A stretch of 47,873 nt of DNA from Phycisphaerales bacterium. GTDB lineage: Bacteria > Planctomycetota > Phycisphaerae > Phycisphaerales > UBA1924. Positions 36,961 through 46,058 of this stretch are shown here, one piece after another. The position numbers and the translations under genes are program-made. Position 1 is the first letter of the stretch, and each line of letters begins with the position of its first letter. The stretch lies in NCBI GenBank assembly GCA_020849105.1, contig JADLGW010000032.1:1-47873 (forward strand), in the 5' to 3' direction. Under the pieces are notes generated by a model. It saw only the letters and a program-made list of their open reading frames with translations, was not told the DNA's origin and made no database searches.

Positions 36961-37659
36961 ATGATCACGCCGCGGCTGTCCTCCCAACGTGGGCACTTCA
37001 ACTTCGGGTGGCTGGACACCTACCACACCTTCAGTTTCGGCCGCTATGTGGACCGCAACTTCATGGGGTTCCGGTCGCTCCGTGTCATCAACGAGGACAC
37101 GGTCGCGCCGGGCGCCGGGTTCGGGGAACATCCGCACGACAACATGGAGATCATCACCTATGTGCTCTCCGGGTCGCTGGCCCACAAGGATTCGACCGGC
37201 GGCCAGGAGGCCCTCCGCCCGGGGGAAGTCCAGCGGATGTCCGCGGGCTCCGGCCTCACCCACAGCGAGTTCAACGGATCAAAGACCGAACCGGTCCACC
37301 TTCTGCAGGTCTGGCTGCTGCCGGAGGCGCGCGATATCGAACCTTCCTACGAGCAGAGGGCATTCCCGCCGGATCACCTGCGGGACCGGCTGGGCCTGAT
37401 CGTGTCACGTGACGGTGCCGGAGGGTCGCTCACCATCAACCAGGATGCGCGGCTGTACGCATCGGTGCTGGGCGCACAAAAAACCGTTCAACTCGCGCTG
37501 GCGCCGGGCCGCCACGCGTGGGTGCAGGTGGCACGGGGGAAGATCGTGCTGAACGGAACGGAACTGGCCGCGGGGGACGGGGCCGCGGCCAGCAACGAGC
37601 CCGAACTGAGGATCGGGGCCACCACCGAAGCCGAACTCCTCGTGTTCGACCTGGCCTGA
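36961..37659 (+). CDS. Pirin-family cupin protein (232 aa)
   Basis: A bicupin of the pirin (YhhW-like) family. The N-terminal block HFNFGWLDTYHTFSFGRYVD is family-typical. The metal ligands are His57 and His59 in GEHPHDNMEII, His101 and Glu103 in GLTHSEFN, equivalent to the ligands of human pirin and bacterial quercetinases. Residues from about 150 form the second, metal-free cupin ending in LLVFDLA. Substrate is unknown in most bacterial members; some act as quercetin dioxygenases. The gene starts 34 bases from the divergent hypothetical gene, and no clear ribosome site is visible. Confidence 0.93.
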   Translation: MITPRLSSQRGHFNFGWLDTYHTFSFGRYVDRNFMGFRSLRVINEDTVAPGAGFGEHPHDNMEIITYVLSGSLAHKDSTGGQEALRPGEVQRMSAGSGLTHSEFNGSKTEPVHLLQVWLLPEARDIEPSYEQRAFPPDHLRDRLGLIVSRDGAGGSLTINQDARLYASVLGAQKTVQLALAPGRHAWVQVARGKIVLNGTELAAGDGAAASNEPELRIGATTEAELLVFDLA

Positions 37660-37723
37660 CGGTCGAGCCGCCCGCCGCCGCTCGGGGAACGCGACCAGCG
37701 CGCTCTCGTTGCGGCTCTCCGCG

Positions 37724-38350
37724 TCACTTCACGCAATGCATCACAAACGCCGGCGGCAGGTTCCGCCACACATAGCGGCTCTTCCACACCCGCGAGAAGT
37801 ACTTCGGCGCCAGTTCCTTGTGGAAGCGGCGCCCGGCCGGCAGCCAGGTGCCCATCTTGTACCCGAACGTGACCAGTTCACCGCCCGGCTTCAGGACCGT
37901 CCGGATGGCCTCAAGGATCGAGACCTGCAACTCCCGCGAAAACGACGCCCACGGCAGGCCGCTGACGATGTAGTCCAGGTCCGCGATGCCCTGCCGATCG
38001 CAGATCGCCCGGATGTTGGCCGCGGAATCCTCGAACAGTTTGGCGCCGGGGTGGCGCTCGCGGAACGCCTTGGCGAGCGCCGGGTTGAGTTCCACCGCAA
38101 AGTAGTTGCAGCCCCTCGGGATCGCGGGAATCAGGGCATCGCTGATCACCCCGGTCCCCGGGCCGAACTCGGCCACGTTCCGCACGCCCTCCAGGTCGAG
38201 TTCATGGACAATCCGCCGCGCCAGGAACCGTGAACTCGGGGCGATCGCCCCGATCATCCCGGGCTTGGTGAGGAACGCGCCCAAAAACGTCACCCCGGGT
38301 GCGGCCGGCTTCTTTCGAACGGGAGCGATGCGTACGGGCGCCTTGGTCAA
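37724..38350 (-). CDS. Class I SAM methyltransferase, PmtA-like (208 aa)
   Basis: A Rossmann-fold methyltransferase that resembles phospholipid N-methyltransferases of the PmtA/rRNA-dimethylase-like group. Supporting motifs are FLTKPGMIGAIAPSSRFLAR near the start, motif I EFGPGTGVISD, an acidic end of strand 2 (AVELNP) and SGLPWASF at motif IV. It may methylate phosphatidylethanolamine, but the substrate is an inference. The start is a TTG at 38350, strongly supported by AGGAGG five bases upstream. A 167-base gap with only a weak CGGGG/CCCCG hairpin separates it from the upstream glycosyltransferase. Confidence 0.85.
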   Translation of the reverse strand: MTKAPVRIAPVRKKPAAPGVTFLGAFLTKPGMIGAIAPSSRFLARRIVHELDLEGVRNVAEFGPGTGVISDALIPAIPRGCNYFAVELNPALAKAFRERHPGAKLFEDSAANIRAICDRQGIADLDYIVSGLPWASFSRELQVSILEAIRTVLKPGGELVTFGYKMGTWLPAGRRFHKELAPKYFSRVWKSRYVWRNLPPAFVMHCVK

Positions 38351-38517
38351 GCAAACCTCCTCCGCAGGACCGGTCTTTCATCGGCAAGCGTGCCGCCCGG
38401 TTCCATTCCGGGAAGGGCAGAGCATAGCGACGCGGCCCTGTCGGGTGTCGGGCAACCGCCCCACCATGCCGCCGGCTGTCTGTGATCCCCCAAGGCCCGG
38501 GGATTCTTGCCCCGCGC

Positions 38518-39705
38518 TCAGTCGGCGTACAGGCGATGGACCTGCACACCACGGGCACGATGCGGCCCGGAAGATGCCCAGATCTCGTCCTCGTGCCAAT
38601 CGCTGGAGATGAGCGCGTGCTCGCCCGCCATCAGGCACTCAGGCGCCCTGGTGGGGAATCCGCCAACAGACCCGGTCGCACCGGAATCATCAACCACACC
38701 CGCGATGGTGATGCCGATGTCTTCGGGGTGCTCCAGCACGCGGCGGGTGTGGTCGCCCCCACCCCAGAGCCAGACCCGCGCCGCCCCCTGTGCCTTCAGG
38801 CGTGCCCCCACTTCGCGCACCCGGGCACGCCGCCCCATCTCCTGGGCCCGGCGAGAGCCCGGCGGCGTGTTCCACTGTGCCCAGAGCCAGGCGAGCAGCG
38901 AATCCAGGCGCGGCCCCTCCGTGCCAAGGGAGCGCTCGATCTCGGCAATACCCGCGCCATCCCGGTTCAGGCACCGAGCCACGGCGTCCGCCAGCCCCAC
39001 GGTCGCCGCCCCCGGCAGCCCGCGCCACGCCGCAACCATCGCGGCCGCCGCGATACGCGCCTGGTCGGCTGTGGAACGCCCGGGATCGTCGGGAAACCGC
39101 ACACGGTGGCGGTACAGGACATCCGGCACGCACCCGATCCTTCCCCCCAGCCGAAGCCAAAGGTCATAGTCCTGCGCCCGCTCGCACCGCGTGTCGTACC
39201 CACCGGCACGCAGCACGTCATCCCTGCGCATGACCACGGACCCGTGGGCAAGCACGTTGCCGAGCAGCAGCCGCCAGCGCAGATGCCCCGCCTCCGTCGG
39301 CGGACGCACAACCGTCAGCACACCGCCGCCGGGCTCGGCGAGTTCCCACGCACACCCGGCCGCGGCCACCTCCGGATGAGCCCCGAGAAACGCCGCCTGA
39401 ACCGCCAGCCGGTGTGGCGGGCAGGTGTCATCGGCGTCCATCCGGGCGACCAGTCGGAATCGCGCCGCTTCCAGCGCCGCGTTCAGTGCCGCGGCCAGCC
39501 CGGCCTCGGGCAACTCGATCACCCGGGCGCGCGCGTCGCTCGCCGCCAGTTCACGGGCCGCGGCACGGGTCGCACCGTCGGACCCGTTGAGCACGATCAT
39601 GATGTCCAGGTCGGGTACCGTTTGGGTTGTCACGCACCGGAAGGCGCCGGCCAGAGTCCCGGGGTCACGGTGGACGGGGAGCGCAACGCTGATGCCTTCG
39701 GGCAT
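38518..39705 (-). CDS. GT2 glycosyltransferase with C-terminal HTR/VHRLYA module (395 aa)
   Basis: The first 220 residues are a GT-A family 2 glycosyltransferase: ISVALPVHRDPG, the nucleotide-binding Asp region, the D-x-D-D metal site in ARMDADDTCPPHRL and the acceptor-side motif ERAQDYDLWLRL. The C-terminal 87 residues are a separate Rossmann-like module beginning VWLWGGGDHTRRVL and ending GVQVHRLYAD. The same module closes the GT4 at 44505-46058. The ATG at 39705 is chosen because the longer frame upstream is composed of poor sequence. It is divergent from the methyltransferase gene by 79 bases. The sugar is unknown. Confidence 0.88.
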   Translation of the reverse strand: MPEGISVALPVHRDPGTLAGAFRCVTTQTVPDLDIMIVLNGSDGATRAAARELAASDARARVIELPEAGLAAALNAALEAARFRLVARMDADDTCPPHRLAVQAAFLGAHPEVAAAGCAWELAEPGGGVLTVVRPPTEAGHLRWRLLLGNVLAHGSVVMRRDDVLRAGGYDTRCERAQDYDLWLRLGGRIGCVPDVLYRHRVRFPDDPGRSTADQARIAAAAMVAAWRGLPGAATVGLADAVARCLNRDGAGIAEIERSLGTEGPRLDSLLAWLWAQWNTPPGSRRAQEMGRRARVREVGARLKAQGAARVWLWGGGDHTRRVLEHPEDIGITIAGVVDDSGATGSVGGFPTRAPECLMAGEHALISSDWHEDEIWASSGPHRARGVQVHRLYAD

Positions 39706-39784
39706 GGGCCGGGTATCGGCCGCTCGCCGCCGGGTGCGGCAAAAAGTGCGGAGTCGCGCCGCGAACGGGCCGATTCCAGTGGAA

Positions 39785-40465
39785 ATGAGCACGACCGCGC
39801 CCGCCGTCCACGCGCGCCAGAACCAGCAACTCATCTACAACACCGACCTCACCTACGCCGACCGCGCGCAGAAGGCCGCCTACATCGCGGACAAGTACGC
39901 CGCGCTGCTCCGCGGTTCGGTGCTGGACGTGGGGTGCGACCGGGCCCCGCTGCGCGCACTGGTGGATACCCCGCGGGCCTATGTGGGCGTGGATATGCAC
40001 CCCGACGCGGACATCTCGATCAACCTGGACGCCGCCGACCTCCCGCTCGCCGCCCGCAGTTTCGACACCGTGGTCTGTACCGACGTGCTGGAGCACCTGG
40101 AGCGGTGCCACGCGATCTTCGACGAACTCTGCCGCGTGGCCCGCCGCCACGTCATCGTGTCGCTCCCCAATCCGCTGCGCAACCTCCTGGTCGACCTGGC
40201 CCGCGGCTCGGACGGGCGCCTCAAGTACTACGGCCTGCCGGTGGATCCGCCGCCCGACCGGCACCGCTGGTTCTTCGGCTTCGAGGAGGCGGCCCAGTTC
40301 CTCCGTGTCCGAGGCGAGCGAGCAGGCTTCATGGTTGAGCAACTCGACTGCGAGGAGGGCGGCTGCCCGCCCTGGCGCACCGGCGACGGCCGGAACGTGC
40401 TCGCCTCTGCCAACGTGCGCGCCGGAACCCTGTGGTGCCTCCTGCGCAGGGCGGACGCCGCATGA
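39785..40465 (+). CDS. Class I SAM methyltransferase (226 aa)
   Basis: First gene of the rightward glycosylation block. It has motif I as VLDVGCDRAPL, motif II VGVDMHPDADI, motif IV DTVVCTDVLEHLE and RRHVIVSLPNPL at motif VI, the usual arrangement of ubiE-type methyltransferases. The ATG at 39785 is preferred to upstream codons of a longer open frame, since the extra part is antisense to the GT2 gene. Its stop overlaps the next start as ATGA. In this setting it probably methylates a sugar or sugar-linked lipid; the target is inferred only from context. Confidence 0.86.
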   Translation: MSTTAPAVHARQNQQLIYNTDLTYADRAQKAAYIADKYAALLRGSVLDVGCDRAPLRALVDTPRAYVGVDMHPDADISINLDAADLPLAARSFDTVVCTDVLEHLERCHAIFDELCRVARRHVIVSLPNPLRNLLVDLARGSDGRLKYYGLPVDPPPDRHRWFFGFEEAAQFLRVRGERAGFMVEQLDCEEGGCPPWRTGDGRNVLASANVRAGTLWCLLRRADAA

Positions 40466-42408
40466 TCTGCGCCGAGGCGATCGGCGATGCGCTCATCCTG
40501 ACCATGACCCGCGGCGTGTCGCTCGCGGACTGGGAACGGCTCGGGATGCTGTCGCGCGAGTGGGCGCTCTACGACCGCCTCAGCCCGCACTACCAGACGA
40601 TCGTGCTCGTCACCTACGGGGGCGGGGGCGACCGCGAGATGGCCGGGAGGCTCTCGCCCAAGGTCCGGGTGGTCTGCAACGACCACGCCACGAGCCCCGA
40701 GGAGTTCGAGGCGGGCGCCCCGGACCGCGTGCTCGACCTCGTTGCCGACGCCCGCCAGGCCGTCGTCAAGACCAACCAGATGGAGGGTGGAACCCTCGCG
40801 ATCGGGATCGCCCGCCGCCTCCGGGCCGCGGGCGTCCGGACCGGACTGATCGCCCGCGGGGGCTACCTGTGGTCGCGGTTCGTCGCGGCCGAGCACGGCG
40901 CGGCCACCCCACTGGCCCGGCGCGTCGCGGAGCAGGAGGGCGCGCTCTGCCGCGCCGCCGACGTTGTCGTCGGCACCAGCGAGCAGATGGTCGGCGACCT
41001 GGAATGGCGGTACGGCCTGCCGCGCGACTCCGTCGCCCTGATCCCGAACTACGTCGCCGATCTGCCGCAGCGCGGCGCCGAGGGCCGCGAGCCGCTCCGC
41101 GTCCTGTACGCCGGGCAACTCGTCACCCGCAAGCGCGTGGACATCCTGATGCAGGCGATCTCGCAGATGCCCGAGCCGCGACGGTCGGAGGTCACGCTCC
41201 ACATCGTCGGCGAAGGGCCCGAGGAGGCGAACCTGCGGAAACTCGCCGCCGAACTCCGCATCAACGTCGAGTTCGACAAGCGCATGCCGCACGCGGAACT
41301 GGCCGAACGCATGAGCCGCTGCGCCGTCTACGCCCAGGCCTCCGCGCTCGAGGGCCACCCCAAGACCGTGATCGAGGCGATGGCGACGGGCGCCCCCGTG
41401 GTCGTCGCGGACGCGCCCGGCCTCGGTGACGTCGTGGACCACTGCCAGACCGGCCTGTGTACGCCCCCCAACGCCGACGCCTTCGCCTGGGCTATCAACG
41501 GCCTGCTGGACGACAGGGAGTGGCGCGAGGCCCTCGGCACCGCCGCCGCCAACCGGGCACGCCTCAAGTGGGGCCTGGACACGATCTTCATGCTCGAACT
41601 CGACGCCCACCGCCAGGCCGCTCGGAGATCGGGCAACGGCCGGGCCGCGCCCGACTCCGCGCCCGGCGAAGTCCGGTGGGAGCCGCCCCTGCTGGCCGCG
41701 GGCCTCCAGGCCCAGGTCGCCGCCTGGGAGCGGTCCATCTCGGGCTTCACCGGGCGCCTCCAGCCGCGCCGTCGCGCCGAGTTCCTGATGGCCCTGGACA
41801 CCCCGTTCTATCACATGCAGGGACGGGCCGCCGTGGACGCCTGCGCCGGACTGCACCCGAAGCACCGCCTGATGGCGTACCACGACTTCTTCGTGGAACG
41901 GATCGGGCCCGGCGACCGCGTGATCGACCTCGGCAGCGGCGTCGGGGCGCTGGCCGCGTCGATCGCCGAGCGATCGGGCGCACACGTCACGGGCCAGGAC
42001 TGGTCGCAGGCGAACCTGGCGAAGGCCCGGGCCGACGCCGAATCCCGCGGACTCACGCCGCGACTGTCCTTTGTCCCCGGCGACATCACCGCGGACCGGG
42101 TGCCGGGATCGTTCGACGTGGTGGTCCTGTCCAATGTGCTCGAGCACATCACCGACCGCCCGGCGCGCCTGCGCCTGTGGCGCCGGTGGTACGGCGCGGC
42201 ACGGTTCCTGGTCCGCGTCCCGGCGTTCGACCGCGAATGGCGGACGCCGTGGAAGAAGGAACTCGGCGTGGAGTGGCGGCTCGACGACACGCACCAGACC
42301 GAATACACGCTGCCGCAGCTCACCGCCGAACTCCAGGAGGCCGGCCTGGAGCCCGGGCGGGTGATCACACGCTGGGGCGAGTACTGGGTTGAGGCAACCG
42401 CCCGCTGA
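40462..42408 (+). CDS. GT4 glycosyltransferase fused to SAM methyltransferase (648 aa)
   Basis: Two enzymes in one chain. Residues 1-400 are a GT-B family 4 glycosyltransferase with LRVLYAGQLVTRKRVDILMQ, HIVGEGPEEANLRKLA and the E-x7-E motif in ALEGHPKTVIEAMA. After a short Ala/Pro-rich linker, residues about 440-648 are a class I methyltransferase with motif I RVIDLGSGVGALAASI (near 486), motif II VTGQDWSQANL, motif IV FDVVVLSNVLEHI and a tail with WRLDDTHQTEYTLPQL. A physical fusion suggests that a sugar is added and then methylated in sequence. It overlaps the upstream methyltransferase gene (ATGA). A 105-base gap without features follows. Confidence 0.9.
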   Translation: MICAEAIGDALILTMTRGVSLADWERLGMLSREWALYDRLSPHYQTIVLVTYGGGGDREMAGRLSPKVRVVCNDHATSPEEFEAGAPDRVLDLVADARQAVVKTNQMEGGTLAIGIARRLRAAGVRTGLIARGGYLWSRFVAAEHGAATPLARRVAEQEGALCRAADVVVGTSEQMVGDLEWRYGLPRDSVALIPNYVADLPQRGAEGREPLRVLYAGQLVTRKRVDILMQAISQMPEPRRSEVTLHIVGEGPEEANLRKLAAELRINVEFDKRMPHAELAERMSRCAVYAQASALEGHPKTVIEAMATGAPVVVADAPGLGDVVDHCQTGLCTPPNADAFAWAINGLLDDREWREALGTAAANRARLKWGLDTIFMLELDAHRQAARRSGNGRAAPDSAPGEVRWEPPLLAAGLQAQVAAWERSISGFTGRLQPRRRAEFLMALDTPFYHMQGRAAVDACAGLHPKHRLMAYHDFFVERIGPGDRVIDLGSGVGALAASIAERSGAHVTGQDWSQANLAKARADAESRGLTPRLSFVPGDITADRVPGSFDVVVLSNVLEHITDRPARLRLWRRWYGAARFLVRVPAFDREWRTPWKKELGVEWRLDDTHQTEYTLPQLTAELQEAGLEPGRVITRWGEYWVEATAR

Positions 42409-42513
42409 ACGCCTCTGTGGCCGCCTTTTTCATCCGAACGCACGCGGCAAGCCGATTCTGCGCTCCGTGTCCCCAACCCCTCCGACGCCGCCCCGCACGC
42501 GAGCCCGCGGCAC

Positions 42514-44508
42514 GTGAACACGCCGCGTGTGTTCCTTTGCCCCGGTGATGAGTCCGGCTGGGCGATCGACGAGGACCGGCGGCTGACCGCCGCATCACTC
42601 GACGGCCTCGTGGAATGGACAAGCGACCCGGAGCAGGCCGACGTGATCCACGCCTGCTGGTGGCAGCCGCTCATGCGGCTCCCGGAGCGGGCGGTCCGCG
42701 GCAAGCCGGTCATCTGCCACATGGCGGGCGACCCCGCGCGCTGCCTGGGCGAGCCCGACTTCCTGCCCGCCATGACCAGGGTCACGGACTGGGTGGCCCA
42801 GTCGCGCGCAGCCGCGGAGAAACTCCGCTGCCTCGCGCCGCGCGTCCACCATGTGCCCTACGCCGTCGACATTGCTGAGTTCGCGGCCCCCGCGGCGACC
42901 CCCTGCGATGCCGTGCGGAACGCCCTCGCGGCGATCCCGGCCGGCGCCTACGTCATCGCCAGCGTCCACCGCGACACCGCCGGGGCGGCCTTCGGCCCCG
43001 GCATGGACACGCCGAAACTCGTCAAGGGCCCCGACGTATTCCTGGAAGTCGTGTCCGCCGCCAGGGACCGCGGCGTGCCCGTGGTCGTGCTCTTGGCCGG
43101 CCCGCGCCGGCACTGGCTCCGGCGGCGGCTCCGGGAGCGCGGCGTCCCCGTCGTCTTTGCCGGGCGAGAGATTGATTCCGAGGACTACCCCGCCAACACC
43201 CTCCCGCGCGAACAGGTCGCGCACGTCTACGCCGCCGCCAGCCTCGTCGCGACCACCAGCCGCAGCGAGGGCGGCCCCCGCTGCATCCTGGAGGCCGCCG
43301 CCGCGGGGCGCGCACAACTCAGCACGCCCGTCGGGCTCGCGCCCGACGTGCTCCACCCGGAGTGCCTGTTCACCGATCCGGTCTCGGCGGCCGAGAGCAT
43401 CGAGTCCGATTTCCGATACGGCACGCTCCGGAGGTGGGCGCCCGCGCACGCGGCAACGGTCCGCGCCGCCCACACCACCGACGCCAACCGCACCCGGTGG
43501 CGTGCCGTGTACGCCGGGCTCGGCGCCGGCTCCCGGCCGCCCCCGCGGCCGCGTCCGCTCCCGCCGAACCGCGGCCGGCGCGTGAGTTTCTGGAACAGGT
43601 TCACGCCACCACCCTGGGGCGGCGGCAACCAGTTCATGATCGCGCTCAAGGAGGAGGCCGCACGCCAGGGTGTTGAGGTCGCCGTCAACGGAGACGGCGC
43701 GCCCGCCGACGGCCACATCGTCAACAGCGTGCAGTTTGACATGGACCGGTTCCGTGCCCTGGTCGAACCGGGCTCGGCTCGCGTCGTCCACCGCATCGAC
43801 GGCCCCATCAGCGTCCTCCGCGGCACCCCCGAATCACTGGAGCAGGATCGCGCCTGCTTCGACTTCAACCGCACCTACGCGACGGCCACCGTCATCCAGT
43901 CCTGGCACACCGTCCGCTCACTCGGCGACCTGGGCTTCGAGCCCGTCCGCCCCGCCCTGATCCTGAACGCCACGGATCACGGCGTGTTCCACCGGCCCGC
44001 ATCCCCCGCCCCTCCCCGGGGCGCCGGCGGACCCATCCGCGTCATCGCGAGCGCCTGGTCCCCGAGCCCCGGCAAGGGTGCCGCCGTCTACGAGTGGATG
44101 GATGCGAACCTGGACCCGGCGCGCTTCGAGTTCACCTTCGTCGGCAACAGCCCCGTGAGGCTGCGCCGCGCCCGGATGGTGCCGCCCCTGCCCTCGGCGG
44201 ACCTGGCCGCCCTGCTCGCCCGGCACGACGCCTACGTCACCGCCAGCCGCAACGACCCCTGCTCCAACGCCCTCATCGAGGCGCTGGCGTGCGGCCTGCC
44301 GGCGCTGTACTACGACTCGGGCGGCCACGCGGAACTGGCCCAGTTCGGCGGGCTCCCGTTCCGCCGCCCCGCGGAAATCCCCGCGCTTCTGGAGCGCCTC
44401 TTCCGGCACCGCGACCTGTACCGCAATCTGATCCGCGTGGAATCGATGCGCGACGTCTGCGCGCGGTACCTGACCCTGCTGTTCAGCGACGCCCCCTACA
44501 GGACGTGA
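42514..44508 (+). CDS. Tandem double GT4 glycosyltransferase (664 aa)
   Basis: The protein has two GT-B-like units. Unit one (about 1-345) includes GAYVIASVHRD, VVVLLAGPRRHWL and the E-x7-E motif in SRSEGGPRCILEAAA. A Pro/Arg linker (GSRPPPRPRPLPPNRGRR) joins unit two (about 365-664), which has VSFWNRFTPPPWGGGNQFM, VIASAWSPSPGKG and SRNDPCSNALIEALACG, where Asp replaces the first Glu of the motif. The second unit resembles GT4 enzymes that lack the outer Glu. Each may add one sugar, or one may be non-catalytic. The start is a GTG at 42514; no ribosome site is evident. The stop overlaps the next start (GTGA). Confidence 0.87.
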   Translation: MNTPRVFLCPGDESGWAIDEDRRLTAASLDGLVEWTSDPEQADVIHACWWQPLMRLPERAVRGKPVICHMAGDPARCLGEPDFLPAMTRVTDWVAQSRAAAEKLRCLAPRVHHVPYAVDIAEFAAPAATPCDAVRNALAAIPAGAYVIASVHRDTAGAAFGPGMDTPKLVKGPDVFLEVVSAARDRGVPVVVLLAGPRRHWLRRRLRERGVPVVFAGREIDSEDYPANTLPREQVAHVYAAASLVATTSRSEGGPRCILEAAAAGRAQLSTPVGLAPDVLHPECLFTDPVSAAESIESDFRYGTLRRWAPAHAATVRAAHTTDANRTRWRAVYAGLGAGSRPPPRPRPLPPNRGRRVSFWNRFTPPPWGGGNQFMIALKEEAARQGVEVAVNGDGAPADGHIVNSVQFDMDRFRALVEPGSARVVHRIDGPISVLRGTPESLEQDRACFDFNRTYATATVIQSWHTVRSLGDLGFEPVRPALILNATDHGVFHRPASPAPPRGAGGPIRVIASAWSPSPGKGAAVYEWMDANLDPARFEFTFVGNSPVRLRRARMVPPLPSADLAALLARHDAYVTASRNDPCSNALIEALACGLPALYYDSGGHAELAQFGGLPFRRPAEIPALLERLFRHRDLYRNLIRVESMRDVCARYLTLLFSDAPYRT

Positions 44509-46058
44509 CGCGCGTGACCATCGCCCCGCCCATGCTCATCGCGCTCCCTCACGGTCTTGGCGTGAGCGGTGTGTCCGCCTGGGCGCTGCGCCTGGCGGAC
44601 GAACTCTCGCGGACCGGACACCCCTGCGGGCTCGTTGTCCACCCGGAGACGGCCGGGACGCCGGTTCTCGCGTCGGCGCTGGGCCCGCGCGTCCGCATCA
44701 CCCGCCTCCGCAACGTGCCGCCCATCGATGCCACCGGCGGCGACGTGTCCGCGTTCCTGCCGGGGTACCGGCAAGCCCTGGGTGAACTGTGCGCCGCCGC
44801 CGACGGGCCCGTCGTCGTCAGCCCCAACCTGCACGGCGACTGCTACGGAATCGTCGCGGCCCTGGCGAATGACAACCCCGCGGCGATCCGGGTTGTGGGG
44901 TGGCAGCACAGCGACATCGCCTACGACACCCGGGTCCTGGCCCACTACGCCCCGCTCATCGGCCGCTTCGTGGCGGTGAGCGCTCGCACGGAGGGCCGCC
45001 TGCACGAGGCCCTGGGCGGCCGATCGGGTGACGTCCGCGTGATCGCGTACGGTGTCGCGGCCCCGGATCGGTGCCCGCCGCGGGAGCCGCTGCGGGACCA
45101 TCGCGGTCGGCCGAGGCCGCTGCGGCTTGTCTACAGCGGGAGGATCGAGCACCCGCAGAAGCGCATCCTGGCTCTCGCCGCACTCTCGGCCGAACTCACA
45201 CGCCGCGCCGTCCCCCACGACCTCACCATCGCCGGCGACGGCCCCGCCTCGGCCGACCTAGACGCGGCCATCGCGGGCAACCGCTCCGTACGACGGGTGG
45301 GCGCGCTCCCGCCCGGGGCCGTCACCGCCCTCCTGGACGCCGCGGACGCCCTCGTCCTGCCGTCCCGCTACGAGGGCCTGAGCGTCGCCATGCTCGAGGC
45401 GATGTCCCGCGGGTGCGTGCCCATCGTGACCCGGGTCGAATCCGGGATTGCGGATGCCCTCCGGCACGCGGGGAACGGATTCATCGCCGATGCGGGGCCG
45501 GAGGATACGGAGGAGGTGGCCGGCCGCGCGCTCGCGGACGCGGTTGAACGATTCGCCGCGTCTGATCCGGCGGTGCCCGCCCGGGCGGCATGGCAGACCA
45601 TCCGCCGGCGCTTCTCCCTCGGCCGCCACGTCACGGACGTGCGGCGGCTCCTGGTCGAGGCTGCGGGGCTGCCGCCGCGGGCCTGGCCCGAGGGCCGCCC
45701 CTTCGCGTTCACCGCGCCAGGTTCGGGCGGCTCGGTCCCGCCGGAAGGCGCCGAGCGGATGCAGCGCGTGCTGCGCACGCTCGCCGGACGCCGCGTCGCC
45801 ATCCACGGAACCGGGGAGCACACCCGGCAACTCCGCGGCGTGATCCTGGCATCGCCGGCCACGCTCGTGGCGTTTGCCGACGACGACCCCGGCGCCCGGG
45901 GCCGCACCATGTGGGGCCTGCCGGTCATCGCGCCCGCCGAGTGCGCCGCCGCCGGGGCAACGGACGTCGTCATCAGCACCTGGATGCACCAGGACGCGGT
46001 GTGGGCGCGCCGGGCCGTATACGGGGCACTGGCCGTCCACAGGCTCTACGCCGCCTGA
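44505..46058 (+). CDS. GT4 glycosyltransferase with C-terminal HTR/VHRLYA module (517 aa)
   Basis: Residues 1-400 form a GT4 enzyme: MLIALPHGLGVSGVSAWALR, RLVYSGRIEHPQKRILALA, the E-x7-E motif in SRYEGLSVAMLEAMSRG and TRVESGIADAL. The last 88 residues form a second, Rossmann-like module starting RVAIHGTGEHTRQLRGVI, with ADDDPGARGR, VVISTWMHQDAVWARR, and ending ALAVHRLYAA. It is clearly related to the C-terminus of the GT2 at 38518-39705. The GTG at 44505 overlaps the preceding stop and is preferred for coupling; a GTG at 44514 is possible. It converges with the next gene, overlapping by 13 bases. Confidence 0.9.
   Translation: MTRVTIAPPMLIALPHGLGVSGVSAWALRLADELSRTGHPCGLVVHPETAGTPVLASALGPRVRITRLRNVPPIDATGGDVSAFLPGYRQALGELCAAADGPVVVSPNLHGDCYGIVAALANDNPAAIRVVGWQHSDIAYDTRVLAHYAPLIGRFVAVSARTEGRLHEALGGRSGDVRVIAYGVAAPDRCPPREPLRDHRGRPRPLRLVYSGRIEHPQKRILALAALSAELTRRAVPHDLTIAGDGPASADLDAAIAGNRSVRRVGALPPGAVTALLDAADALVLPSRYEGLSVAMLEAMSRGCVPIVTRVESGIADALRHAGNGFIADAGPEDTEEVAGRALADAVERFAASDPAVPARAAWQTIRRRFSLGRHVTDVRRLLVEAAGLPPRAWPEGRPFAFTAPGSGGSVPPEGAERMQRVLRTLAGRRVAIHGTGEHTRQLRGVILASPATLVAFADDDPGARGRTMWGLPVIAPAECAAAGATDVVISTWMHQDAVWARRAVYGALAVHRLYAA

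Noticed and set aside
40228..42294. Open frame of 688 codons antisense to the GT4-methyltransferase gene
   Set aside because: Shadow frame; sense product shows intact glycosyltransferase and methyltransferase motifs.
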